A stretch of DNA of 64,000 nucleotides from Thecaphora thlaspeos. Its lineage: Eukaryota > Basidiomycota > Ustilaginomycetes > Urocystidales > Glomosporiaceae. This document shows, piece after piece, positions 34,234 through 44,588 of this stretch. The stretch spans positions 186,001 to 250,000 of the forward strand of contig UWYS01000021.1 of assembly GCA_900291925.1 (NCBI GenBank). Direction: 5' to 3'. The position numbers and the translations under genes were made by a program. Position 1 is the stretch's first letter. Each line of letters starts with the position of its first letter. The notes under the pieces are model-generated. The model was not told the DNA's origin and ran no database searches. It saw nothing but the letters and a program-made list of their open reading frames with translations.

Positions 34234-36362
34234 CTAGACGGTGGATCCGTTGTTGGTGGTGTTGGTGGTGGTGGCAGCAGCAGGTAGCGCACCACCTGTT
34301 GCCAGACGAAAGTTTTCAACTTCTCTAGCTGCCGTCTCAGCCTGCAGTGGAAGGGGAGCGTCGCTAGTCGTACCACCCGTCATCCCAGCTAGCGAAGAGG
34401 AAGGAGCGTCCGACTTTCTCTTCTTGACTGGTGATCCTTCCTCTTCCATCGCTCCACCACCCGTCCCACCCGCCGCAACCGTAGCTGTCGAGGTTCTAGC
34501 TTTCGCTTTTGTCCTCTTTCCAGCCGCCTTGGGTGGTGGTCGGACGTCTCCCTCAAACACGTAGTCCGGCAGCTGCGAACCCTTTATATGCCTAACAACT
34601 ATACCCATCGACGATTCGTCGTACTGCTCCCACTGCTTGACCTTCTGCGTGAACTCATTGGTGGGATACGAGATGTCCAGCTGTCGCGGTCCCGTATTGT
34701 TCGTTCCGCCCGCTCCGTTGCTCTGGCGCGGCTCGATGCAGATTCCAATGTAGAATGTCGTCGTCCAGATCATGCGGTGGCCCTCGTTCGCTTCGACCAT
34801 TTTGGCCTCCTTCTCCGCCTCCTCCACCGCCGCCTCTCCCTCGGGCAGCGCTTCCACTTTGGTCCTCTTGGCCACCTCGTCCGGCACGTCGCCCGTCGCC
34901 ACCATGCGCACCTCGTGGTCGTTCCAGCACTCGCTCACCTGGTCGAACCCCTTGACGTACGGATGCGCGCACATCAGCGTAGGCACCAGCTCCAGCTTCA
35001 TCACCAGCTGCCGCACCTTGCTCTGCACCGTGCCGTGCCATTTGAGCTGCAGGTCGGCGCTCCCGCTCGATGCGATCACCTGGAGGTAGTATTTGTACTT
35101 GTGGAAGAAGTTGTGCTTGGCAAACAACTCGTCCCACTGCGTCTTGCCGATCATGACGCGATCCACCACCTCGGCCGCCCGCTTAAACTCCTGCGTCATG
35201 ACTATCTGCGTGGAATGCGTGACGTTGTGCGTCGAGCACATCGACGGGTACGCCGGCGTGATGATCGGCATGCGGTGGAGGCGGTCCGACGGGTAAAGCT
35301 GGCCAGGCGAATGGAAGGCGACGAGTGGCGAGCGGCGAGCGCCGGTGGTAAGCAAGCTGTGGCGGACACGTGCAAGGCAGAGGGGAAGGGGGATCTCTGC
35401 GCGACAATCACCCCGGCCCGCACGGGTGCCATCCCGCCCCCACGCACGTGGCCTCAATCACTCACCTTGGGATTCCATACGCGCACGGCGAGCGGCCCTT
35501 CTTCGATCTGCTTGAGGAGCACCGGCTGCGGCCACTTCCACTGGTACATGATGATGAAAAAGCGGCTGATGATTGCGCCAGCCGCCTCGTTGGGGTAGAG
35601 CTGGCAAATGCGCGCGACGAGCATGGCCCAGGCGACACCACCGAGGAAGCCCATGATATTGGAGTAGACGGCGCGCTTCTGCGCCCACAGCTTGATGCAG
35701 CGAAGCGCCATGCGGAAGACGTGGATGTTGGGGACGAGCCGCAGAATGCCGTCGGTGACACGGCAGCCGCCGAGACTGCGGACATCGCGCTCGTCGAGGT
35801 TGCGCAGCAGGTTGTCGTCCTCGAGCGTCAGAGCGTCCTCGACCCGCGGCAGGGCGAGGCGGGCAAAGGTGAAGTCGATCGAGACGCCGAGGAATTTGAG
35901 CCCGATAAGCGGGACGTATGCGTCGGGTACTGGCGCTACTTCGGTCACCTCTTCGCGCGCCTTGAGCATCTCGACAAAGGTCGAAAAGAAGTCCTCGCGC
36001 TGTATATGCTTGGGAACGACGCAGAGGGTGTCGATATCGGAACCAGGACCATGAACCCCGAGGCGGTAGGAGCCGAACGTGAAGATCTTTCCGCCACAGC
36101 CGCGTGCGAGGGCCTCAGACATGCCGTGGCTGAGCGAGGTGCGGTAAACGAAGTCCTTGACCATGGCGTCGAGCTTGCCGAGAATGACTTCGCGCAGCTT
36201 GCTCTCGTCGTCCGACTCGAAGACCTTTTGGCGCTCGAGCTCGGTGACGAGCGCCTTTGTCACCTCAACTTCGCGGGCCGTGGGGCCGTTGGTGGCGATG
36301 GGCGGCGTCACCCCGAGCACCCTTGTGAGCCCTCCGCCGAGCGCGTCTTGCATCAGCGACAT
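34234..36362 (-). CDS. PAP1: Poly(A) polymerase
   Basis: Two exons (36362-35466, 35298-34234) with a 167-nt intron (GTGAGT, GGCCAG) encode 653 aa. The enzyme adds poly(A) tails to cleaved pre-mRNA in the nucleus as part of the cleavage and polyadenylation factor. The nucleotidyltransferase core is complete: FGSYRLGVHGPGSDIDTLCV at about residue 96 carries the two catalytic Asp residues, and VSIDFTFARL at about 157 the third. The central-domain block WAQKRAVYSNIMGFLGGVAW and the RNA-binding domain (KYKYYLQVIASSGSADLQLK, HPYVKGFDQVSECWNDHEVR) follow. The C-terminal tail is Lys/Ser/Thr-rich (SPVKKRKSDA), as in other fungi, and may hold a nuclear localisation signal. The frame reaches further upstream only through non-ATG codons, so 36362 (MSLMQDALGGG) is the start. 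Confidence 0.95.
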
Positions 36363-37280
36363 GGCACTGGTGGTGGTAAGTGGCGGCTGACGGGGCTGAT
36401 CGTCGATGGAGCTAGATAGGGATACGTAGAATGATCCGCTGTGCACTGTATGTCGTCTGCGCTCAACTGGGCGGGCGGCAGCGGCGGTCTAGCGGAGAGG
36501 GAAAGAGAAGGGGTTCTGTGGCGGTGGCAATGCGGTGCGCCGGAAGAGTGGTTCGCAAAGAGCAGCTAGGGAGGAGTCGTGAGAGGCTGTGGGGGAGAGT
36601 GAAGGTCTGTGCGCAAGCCGAGAAAGGGGCTCGGGGAGGAGGTCGGGTCAATGGGCAGAGAGGGACTCCCGAGAGCCTCGAGCAGCTATCTGACTGACTT
36701 CAGTGACAGAGGCCTGAAGATGCGGCGCGGAGAAAGACGAGAAGATGGATCTGGAAATGCGGCAGAGGCTCGAAGGGGTGACAGGAGTTGGTGGTCGTCA
36801 GAAAGGAGGAAATGCTTAGTTGGTCGCGGTGGTGGTGGTGGATGAGAGGGTGGATGGGGACCGCAAGGGAGGGCCGGCAAAGAGCAGGCTGGCGATGCTG
36901 GGCCACCGCCGCTGCCGCTGCCGCTTTTCCAACAACTCCACACGGGCGCACGCACCCCGCGGCCCGCCCCCGGCGCAGTGATCGGATCCGCATCTTCTTG
37001 CCTCCCCCTTTGTTCGCTCTGACCAAGCCGCGACTGTCAACCTTGGCGATTATCGCATGCAAGACCATCGTCACGCTCTCACTCCGTCGACGGGCCAGGT
37101 AGGCTGTACAGCTTTTCGATACGCCTGCCACACGAGAATCCGGGTTTTGCAACACTACAGAGAAGAGACGGAGCGACGGAGCGGCTATTCTACAACAACC
37201 AGGAAACCCAGACGGCGACAGCTAGGTCATCCGTCTCATGGCCAACGCAGACAAAGGCGACGGCTTGCGCGCGTCACCCG
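36363..37280. other. Intergenic region, no gene seen
   Basis: 918 bp between the start of poly(A) polymerase and the stop of the phosphate carrier, both on the minus strand. Purine-rich on the plus strand near 36480-36800; no coding or RNA motif noted. Confidence 0.5.
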
Positions 37281-38473
37281 TCATTCGTCGTCGGCGTGTT
37301 TGGGTGCCGGTGCGAGCTGGCCGTAGATGACAAACTGGCCCGAGACCAGGACAGCTGTCATGAGGATCCTCGTCCCAAGCCCGGCCCAGATGCCGACGGG
37401 GCCCGTCTCCTTTGCCAGCGTAACGAGCTTCGACATGGCGCTCCCGCTTCCTCCGCCGCCGCGGTTGATCTTGGAGAGCAGCGTGTCGGCCGGATGGCTG
37501 AGCACCGCCGCCGCGACACCCGCCACCATACCGCAGCCGAGGTTGATGCCCACCTCGCCCACCTTGCCGTAGCTCGCCTGCTGCTCCTTGGAGATGGTCC
37601 GGTCGACGACGCCGTGCGCCCACTCGTTTGTGACAAACTGGCCGATCGCATAGGGGATCTGCTTGCACAGGATTGGAGCGTAGCCCGCGTAGAAGCCGCG
37701 GACGCCCTCCTCCTTGGCCATCCGCGTCACCGCAGAGACCAGACCCGTCGCGTAGCCACGCGTCGAGACGAGGCGGATGCGCGCCGCCTCCAGCGGCGTC
37801 AGCAGCGTCGAGGCGATCAGCTCGGCCGCGCTCGCTCCGCCGAGGAAGATGAGCTGGCGGTACTTGGCCGCCTCCTCGGGCGATCCCGCCATCTCGCTCA
37901 AGGTTTTCTGCGCGGCAGTGGCAAGGCGGAAGAGGAAGAAGTGGACAGCATAGGTCGAGATGGTGTCGCGGCGTGTCAGCTATCGTCGCAGGCATCAACT
38001 CGAGGGAGGGGGAGCGCAACGGCGGTGCGTCTACACACTTTAAAATATTCGTACCCGGCGAACTTGGCACCACCTTGGATGAGATAGCCGACAGCAGTGG
38101 GGCCGAATCCGGTGACGAGGCCGGCTGGTCCCTCTGTCACGACGATGTTTTTGGCCATCGAGACCATGGTGTACTTGGATCCCTTGCGCTCGAGCTGGAG
38201 GCGAGTCTTGACTACGTCGATGGGGGTGAGTCCTCCGTGCGTGAGCGTGGCGCACGCGCCTCCCGCTGAGAAAAACTGAACATAGTCGAAGAGGGTGTAG
38301 TGGGGAAACGAAAGCCTTTCTGCACCGCCGGAAGGCCTGGAGGAGGACGAAGACGAGGAAGCCGGGGCAGACGACTGCTTGTCGCTGCCGGGCTGGAGGC
38401 GAGCCTTGATCTCATTGGCCGACGGCGGCTTGAGACTGGAGGCAGGGGTGCCTGCTGTCGTCGAGGTGGCCAT
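37281..38473 (-). CDS. MIR1: Mitochondrial phosphate carrier
   Basis: Two exons (38473-38039, 37907-37281) with a 131-nt intron (GTGTGT, GCGCAG) encode 353 aa. This inner-membrane carrier imports inorganic phosphate into the mitochondrial matrix. Three carrier repeats are visible through their signature turns: PIDVVKTRLQ at residue 84, PLEAARIRLVSTRG and PADTLLSKINR. The family-specific block YVQFFSAGGACATLTHGGLT and GYLIQGGAKFAGYEYFKKTL identify the phosphate branch rather than ADP/ATP or other carriers. The first 55 residues are Ser/Ala-rich with few acidic residues, as in an N-terminal extension. The C-terminus (PAPKHADDE) is short. Mir1 and Pic2 belong to the same branch and cannot be separated by eye, so the symbol is tentative. 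Confidence 0.92.
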
Positions 38474-38549
38474 GTTTCGGGCGGTGTTGGCGGTAGATCA
38501 GAGAGGGGGGAATAGGGCTACGAGGAGCAGTCAAGCGCAACGATGCGAT

Positions 38550-38584
<35 letters not shown>

Positions 38585-39498
38585 AGGAGCCGGAAAGGAA
38601 AGCAGGACACGGCAGACGCCGACGACGACGAGGGGAGTGCATGGCAGTTGGGTACGGAGGGGAGAAGAGACGTGGCGATCGGGGGAGTGCCCTGAGACCT
38701 GGAGCTCGCTAGCTGCTTTATACGGATGGACCGTGGGAACGCAGCCTGTCCGCGACGGTACGCATAGGGTCGGGGAAAACGGACGGGCCGGCTCGAACCC
38801 TGCAGCGAGAAGACTGCTGCAAGCCGACGTAGTGCATCACGCGCCGACGGTCGACCCGACGGAACACGCCGGGGTCGGAGGCTCCGATCCAAGGTTCGTG
38901 AGTTCTTTGGCGCATCGCTGCCGAGACCAGGCAGTGCAGGTCTAGCGCCGCCATCTGGCGCTGGTTGCGATAGCAAGCCAACGGAAGAGCCGGTCCGGGA
39001 CTGGGCCGCCTAGTTAACGTTACAGCTAGAGTTAACTAACTTGTGGCTCGTGGCCTCTTGCGTGCCCTCAATTGCCCCCCTTAGTAGGCCTGCTCGGCAG
39101 AAGCCGACAAACGCCGAGGCAATTTCCATCTAGCGCTTCCAGGCAAAGCGCCCAAGACCACAAGACACTTGACAGGCCGAGGACAGAGTAGAGTCGTGGC
39201 GAGATGGGTTGAGGACAAGCAGGCAGGGCGATTGAGCTGTGCACGGGCGTTGGGCTTTCTTTGCATTTCTGAGCCAGCCGGCGCGCACCCTGGCTGGCCA
39301 CCTCGACGACACCATCACCACTCGCTCCCCACACATCTCGCAACCCCTTGTCCGTCGTTCTCACTTCGATCGCACACGGTTTTCTCTGACTCCATCTTAC
39401 AGCCAACCAGCGTCACCACCCAAAAGGATCGCCGCCCCCAGCATGGCCTGAGGATTCCGCTCCAACCCGGTCTCGACTGCTCGTCCTGCCCACCCACG
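38474..39498. promoter_or_regulatory. Divergent region between phosphate carrier and Zn2Cys6 gene
   Basis: About 1 kb between the two start codons. It holds a (GAGGAC)n array at 38552-38582 close to the carrier start, and an 8-bp-arm inverted repeat at 39011-39038. The last 300 bp before 39499 are pyrimidine-rich leader. No gene seen. Confidence 0.5.
39011..39038. repeat. Inverted repeat TAGTTAAC / GTTAACTA
   Basis: Perfect 8-bp arms separated by 12 bp, AT-rich in a GC-rich setting, about 460 bp upstream of the Zn2Cys6 start. Could be a dimeric regulator site. Confidence 0.75.
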
Positions 39499-39848
39499 AT
39501 GCCCAAACACTCCCAGTCGAGCTCCGCAGACCCCTCCTCTGGCTCCGCGGCCGCGCCGCGCACACGCAGGCGAGAGCTCCGCTCTCGCAGGGGCTGCCTT
39601 ACATGTAAGCAGCGACGCAAGAAGTGTGACGAAGACTTTCAGACAAGAGCAGATGGACAGCTCGCCTGCACACGATGCTCTGAACGCAAGCTCGACTGCC
39701 GACCACCCAGCGCCGCAGCAACCGGAGGCGGTACAAGCGGTCCAAGCTATCCCGATGGGGCAAACGCAACACCCACACGTCCCACAGGCGCCAACGTCTC
39801 CAGCGCCTCCATAAGTACCTCTCTGCACAGCTCCGCACTTATGAACCC

Positions 39849-39886
<38 letters not shown>

Positions 39887-42831
39887 CGTCCCAATACCAG
39901 CCGCAGCTGCAGCAACAACAGCAGGTTCAGCAGGTACGATTGCCGCTCTCGCAGCAGCAGCCCTACCCTCCCCACCTTCAACAGCAGCCGGCGACCCAGG
40001 CGCAGCACCAGCAGCAGCACCCCTCGCTCCACCATGCCGCATGGAGCCTCGGTGCGTTGGGCAATGGCGCCGCAGCCTACAGCGCCCACTTCCCCTACCT
40101 CGGCGTCTCCAACCAGCCCCAGATCTTTGCTCCGCAGCCGGGCAACCCGGCCTTCGCCTCCCTCCAGCGGCCCTCGGCCCGCTTCGATCCCAGCGCCACG
40201 GTCGCATCCTCTTCCTGGCAAGGACCCTTCCAGGACATGGCCAACATGGGTCAGGCCGCCGGTCAAATGTCGATCGCAGGTCAGCAGCTTGGTGCTGCCC
40301 AGGGCGCAGACCTTGGCTCGGCAGCCTCCATGGCTAATGCTGCCAACCTCCCGGCCGGCGTCAACCCTTCAGCCATGCCGGCTCAGTTCATACCAAACGC
40401 CGGTGCGGCCGACCTCGACAACCTGATGCTTGACGACTTTGTCCAAGAGCTCATGAGCCTCGCCGATCCGTCGTCCGGCCTCGGCCTCGACGCTGCCCTC
40501 TTCAACACGCCGGCCAGCTCGAGTCCCGCTTCAGTGCGTCGCAAGCACTCGTCCTCGGCGACATCGGCGGCAGGGAGATGCACCGCTGCAGCACGGTCTT
40601 CGGTCGGGGCGATCGACATTCGGTCGTCTGACTTGCCTGTCTCCGGCACAGCAACAGCAGCCGGCGGCAGCAAAGGCAACGACAGTGGAAGGGCACACAC
40701 AGCTCAATACGAGCGTATGTCGTCCAGTTCGGCTACTGCTGCTCCCGCCACGAACACCGGAGGGAGTGGGGGACGACCAAAGGACGCGCCCTATGTGCAG
40801 AGCCGCTTCACCTCGCTCGAGGCCGGCAAGGCACCGGGCCAATTCGGCAAGTTCCTCAACTCGAGCGCCATGGAGCCGCTGCTGAAAAAGTACAGCCCGA
40901 TCTACGAGCGCTTTTGGTACTGCACGCTGGTGTTGTCCGAGGCCGACAAGCGCAAGGCGATCATTGACCACCTCATGGGCGTAGTTCACTCGCACGAGAC
41001 GTGTCAGGCCTCGACCGTCGCCGTCTGCCTCGCCTACCACGACCTCGTCCACCGCATCCGCGAGCAGGAAAAGGCGACGGCCCAGCGCAAGCTGGGCCAA
41101 GACGCATCGGCCGACGCGACGTCTGGTCTCGGTGCGGGCACGACCTTTTCCGACCTTGCCTCGCACGGCCTGCTGGATGATCTAAGCCGAGAGGACCGAG
41201 AAAAGGACGGCTACCTCGATGACACCGACTCGATAAGCCTACACCTTTTCCAGATATTTCCCGAGAACCGGAAGAAACGGCGGCAGCGCGAACGGCCGAC
41301 CGGACCGCCGGCGCACGATAGAGGCAATAAAAGCGAGGGCGTCAATGACGCGAGCCAGACGGGTGACAACCGCGACGAGGACCGCAGCGATGCGCAGGAC
41401 AGCGAGACGGACGAAATCGCCGATAGCCTGCTGGGCTCCGATGCGAGGTCGACGGCCGACGGGGACGATACACGCTCCAACGCGGATCAAGACGCTGAGA
41501 TGGCGGATGCCCCGCGGACGGGACCCATTGCCGCTGCCGCCACCGATAGAAGCAGAAGCAGGAGCAGCAATGGTGGCAATGACGATACAGGTCCCCTCCA
41601 GGTGCGGGGAGGGTCTAGCGTTCCGTTGTCGTCGTCAGGTGGAGGGCGAAGCAGACGAGGAGGAACAGCCGCCGCCGCCGTCGCCGCCGCTGCTGCTGCT
41701 GCGGGAGGGGCAAACGGCGGGCCGGGCCGAGCGAGCAGTAACGCCCACAGTGCCCGCTTCGCCTCGTCCTCGACGGTCGTGGCGATCCGATCGCCCGAGG
41801 TATGGTTCGAGCTTGCGCTGGACGCGATGCGCCGCGAGGTCTCTGATCTCAGCATCGAGCAGCAGCTGTGCATCACCATCAACCTGCGCTGGGCGTTGAT
41901 TTGCTTTGGCGGCGCGATCAAGGCGCGTGAGTTCATGGACGAGATCGGCGACGTCATCGACCGGTCCGGGTACGACCTCAACACGCTCGTCGCGAGCGAG
42001 CGGTCCGGGATGCTGGCCTCTACGATGCTGCAGACGGCTGTGATCAGCGATATCCTCGACGCCGCCGGTCGTCGCGGCCGACGTCCTCGCACCCGCCTCA
42101 ACCGCTCCGCCGGCATGGTCCGCCAGCCGCCACCGAAACAACACCAACCTCCTCCGCCGTTGTTTAGCAAAGTCTCGCCGATCTCGTACGAGCTGCTCGG
42201 ATGTACGCTGGCGATCTCCAACCTCGGTGCCGACATGGTCGAAGGCCAGGTGACAAAGGAAGAGGTCCAGCGCAAGAGCGATGTCATCGAGGACCAGATC
42301 GCGCGGTGCGCGCCGTGGTGCGATCCGCACGTGAGCGGCAAGATGCGCATCAAGCTTTTCGCCCTCCAGGAGATATGGAGGCAGACGACGGTGATCCACC
42401 TCTTCCAGACGGTGCATCTTCACGGCCCGCTCTCCTCGAAGCTGCAGGGTGCGCTCGAGGAGATCATCGGTCTCGCCACCATGCTCTCCTCCTCTTCGGA
42501 CGGAGGTAGCAACCGACCTGGCACGGGCGGAGGGACGATCATAGGTTTCGCTGATATGAACATGGCCGTTTCTCAGCAGAACGGCTTCTGGGTGCAGGCT
42601 GCGACGTGGGAGATGTGCATGGTCTGGTTCCTGGCGGCGTCGTGCGCGGTCTCGCAGCGGCAACGCCAGTACACGATGGAAAAGCTGAAAGGGCTCGGGA
42701 TGGAGAAGGCCAACTTGGACAACATAGAGGTCATCACGAGGCTATGGGCAAAGGCCGACGAGACGGGCCATACGGTCGATTGGCGGGATCTTGTGGAAGA
42801 GCAGGGTATGGCGGTCACCTTCATCTTCTAG
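39499..42831 (+). CDS. Zn2Cys6 transcription factor, intact
   Basis: A single exon encodes 1,110 aa. A Zn2Cys6 cluster at about residues 32-65 is preceded by basic residues (RRELRSRRGCLTCKQRRKKC, then LACTRCSERKLDC). It has a longer loop between the third and fourth Cys than Gal4. Glutamine-rich stretches at about 118-170 are encoded by CAG runs. A conserved block at about 431-524 (YVQSRFTSLEAGKAPGQFGK, EPLLKKYSPIYERFWYC) and a second region from about 768 to the C-terminus (WFELALDAMRREVSDLSIEQ, ITRLWAKADETGHTVDWRDL) belong to a fungal regulator architecture I recognise but cannot tie to a pathway. An alanine run lies at about 730-745. The frame is open upstream to 39169, but the ATG at 39499 (MPKHSQSSSADP) fits the usual short leader before the cluster. 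Confidence 0.85.
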
Positions 42832-43075
42832 GCGGTTTCCATCAAGCGGGTGCGTTCCTCTTGTGTCCTTGGTGCTGTTTCCTTTCGTCCTCTTCCTAGT
42901 GTTCTGTCTGGTTTGGTGGCTTTGTCGCTGTCATTTTGTCCTGCTCGTTCGATGCTATCTATACTGTACACCATTGATTCGATCCGTCTGTCCCTCTTAC
43001 GATACCCTGTCAAGCCGCTCTCATCTCCGCCCGTTCTCCCTCCCTTTCTCTCACTCACTCTCTCTCTCGGTTATG
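42832..43075. other. Convergent 3' intergenic region
   Basis: 244 bp between the stops of the Zn2Cys6 gene (+) and MET8 (-). T-rich on the plus strand. Nothing further seen. Confidence 0.6.
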
Positions 43076-44124
43076 CTACCTGTGTGCGCCCCTCGCGAGA
43101 CCGATGGCCGCCGTCACCGCGGCGCCTGCGAGGAAGCCGCCAAAGGCGGTGAGGTAGGGACTGGGGTACCCTACGACGGGACACTTTCCCCACAGAGCCT
43201 TTTTGATCCTCAGGTTGCTGGGGAGGAAGCTGTACCGGCCTTTTGCCTGGTTATAGCCCAAGACGATGCCCTGGTCCCAGGCATCGAGGATGCGCTTCAT
43301 ATCGGCCTCTGTCATGGTACAGATCTCGTCTAGGTTCCACTTTTCGCAGACCTCAATCATCCACCTCATCCTCCTTGCGCCCATCTCTGGCTGTGGTACT
43401 TTTTTCCTCAACATGCTTCTCAACTTGCCGATGTTGAGGATGGCCTGACCTACGTTGAGGGGGATGGCAGCTTGGATCTTCTGACGTGTCTGCGAGGCTA
43501 TCTTGGGACCCTGACCGCCAGTCGATACCATGACCTGCAAAGGACCGTTACGGATGAGAGAGCCAAAGTAGAAGTCGCACTCTGGTGGAACGTCGGCGAC
43601 GTTGACGGGGATGCGACGCGAGCGACAGGCATAGCAGATGGATTTGGAAAGTGGTAGATCGTCAATGGCCGTCAGGACCATGTCGAAGTCGTCCAGGATG
43701 GCGTCGGACGTGTAGGGCTCGTCGAGGTAGACGTCGACGGTGCGTTCGACGTCGATGCGGTAGGCCATCTCCGAGCAGAGACCAGAGCGCGGACAGAGGA
43801 CGGTGACGTGCGCATCGGCGTCTTTGACATTGACCAGGCGACCTGCGGTGGGGCGAAAGAGCAAGAGGAGAGGCGTAGGCGCCTGTGAGTCCGACGACGA
43901 GTGCCGAAGGGGGAGCAGGCAAGGAAAAGTAGGAGAGAAGGCAACGTACCGGCAGCAACGGGACCACCGCCGACGATGAGGACCTTTTTACCCTTTAGCT
44001 GCCAGGCAATGAGCAGGCCACCGCCGGGGCAGATTTTGGGGTACTTCTCGCCCGAACTCGCTGATGTCGAGGCGGAGGCGCCCGTGACGGGGCATGTCTG
44101 TGGAGGCGGGTTCCTGGAGGCCAT
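43076..44124 (-). CDS. MET8: Siroheme synthase Met8 (precorrin-2 dehydrogenase / ferrochelatase)
   Basis: Two exons (44124-43950, 43842-43076) with a 107-nt intron (GTACGT, CCGCAG) encode 313 aa. The enzyme oxidises precorrin-2 with NAD and inserts iron to make siroheme, the cofactor of sulfite and nitrite reductases. The Rossmann motif is KVLIVGGGPVAAGRLVNV at about 47-64. The dual-function catalytic aspartate is Asp142 in VNVADVPPECDFYFGSLIRN, next to yeast Asp141. PLQVMVSTGGQGPKIASQTR and ARRMRWMIEVCEKWNLDEIC are family blocks. The C-terminal 35 residues include a glycine/alanine-rich hydrophobic segment (TAFGGFLAGAAVTAAIGLA) ending in a basic tail. This could be a membrane anchor, which I do not expect from yeast Met8. 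MET8 is divergent from SKI3 across 464 bp. Confidence 0.94.
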
Positions 44125-44588
44125 GATGCGAAGGCCTGTGGAGTGTTGACGTGGTGCGGGCGTGGTGCGGTGCGGTGCGGTGCGGGTGGGAGGTAGGTAG
44201 GAGGACAGCGGCGGTGGTGGGCGGTGGTGACGAGGAGAGGCCGACGATGATAACGACGCAGCTTTATTTCAAAGCATTCTTGGATTCTTTGATCGCTGCT
44301 GCTCCACTTTGCAAGGTGCCTGCGGCCGCGCCTCTTCTTCCAGGCGCTGACGCACGGCGCTCGGGTCGCTTTTGCTTCCCTTTCGGAGCTGCCGTGCGCT
44401 TTTTCGGAACTGCCGTGCCTCGAGCGCCACTCGACTCAAAAACTCCACTCGGTCGCAGCCGTGTTCCTGTAAGCGCGCCTCCTACGCCGACCTCATCCTT
44501 GCACTTCACATCGCCTGTCTCGGCGCAGCCTAAACTTTCACCTCCGACGTCTCTCCCCCTTCCCCGCCCCGGCTCGGCCCGATCCGCC
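44125..44588. promoter_or_regulatory. Shared divergent promoter region MET8 / SKI3
   Basis: 464 bp between the two start codons, with GGTGCGGTGCGGTGCGG-type short repeats at about 44155-44190. The SKI3 frame is open throughout this region on the plus strand, so an N-terminal extension is formally possible. Confidence 0.55.

Noticed and set aside
38718..38981. Possible tRNA near a GGGTTCGAGCC motif on the minus strand
   Set aside because: The T-stem does not pair and no cloverleaf can be drawn around it.
41635..42663. 342-codon minus-strand frame inside the intact Zn2Cys6 gene
   Set aside because: Antisense shadow; the plus frame has a zinc cluster and a continuous 1,110-residue product.
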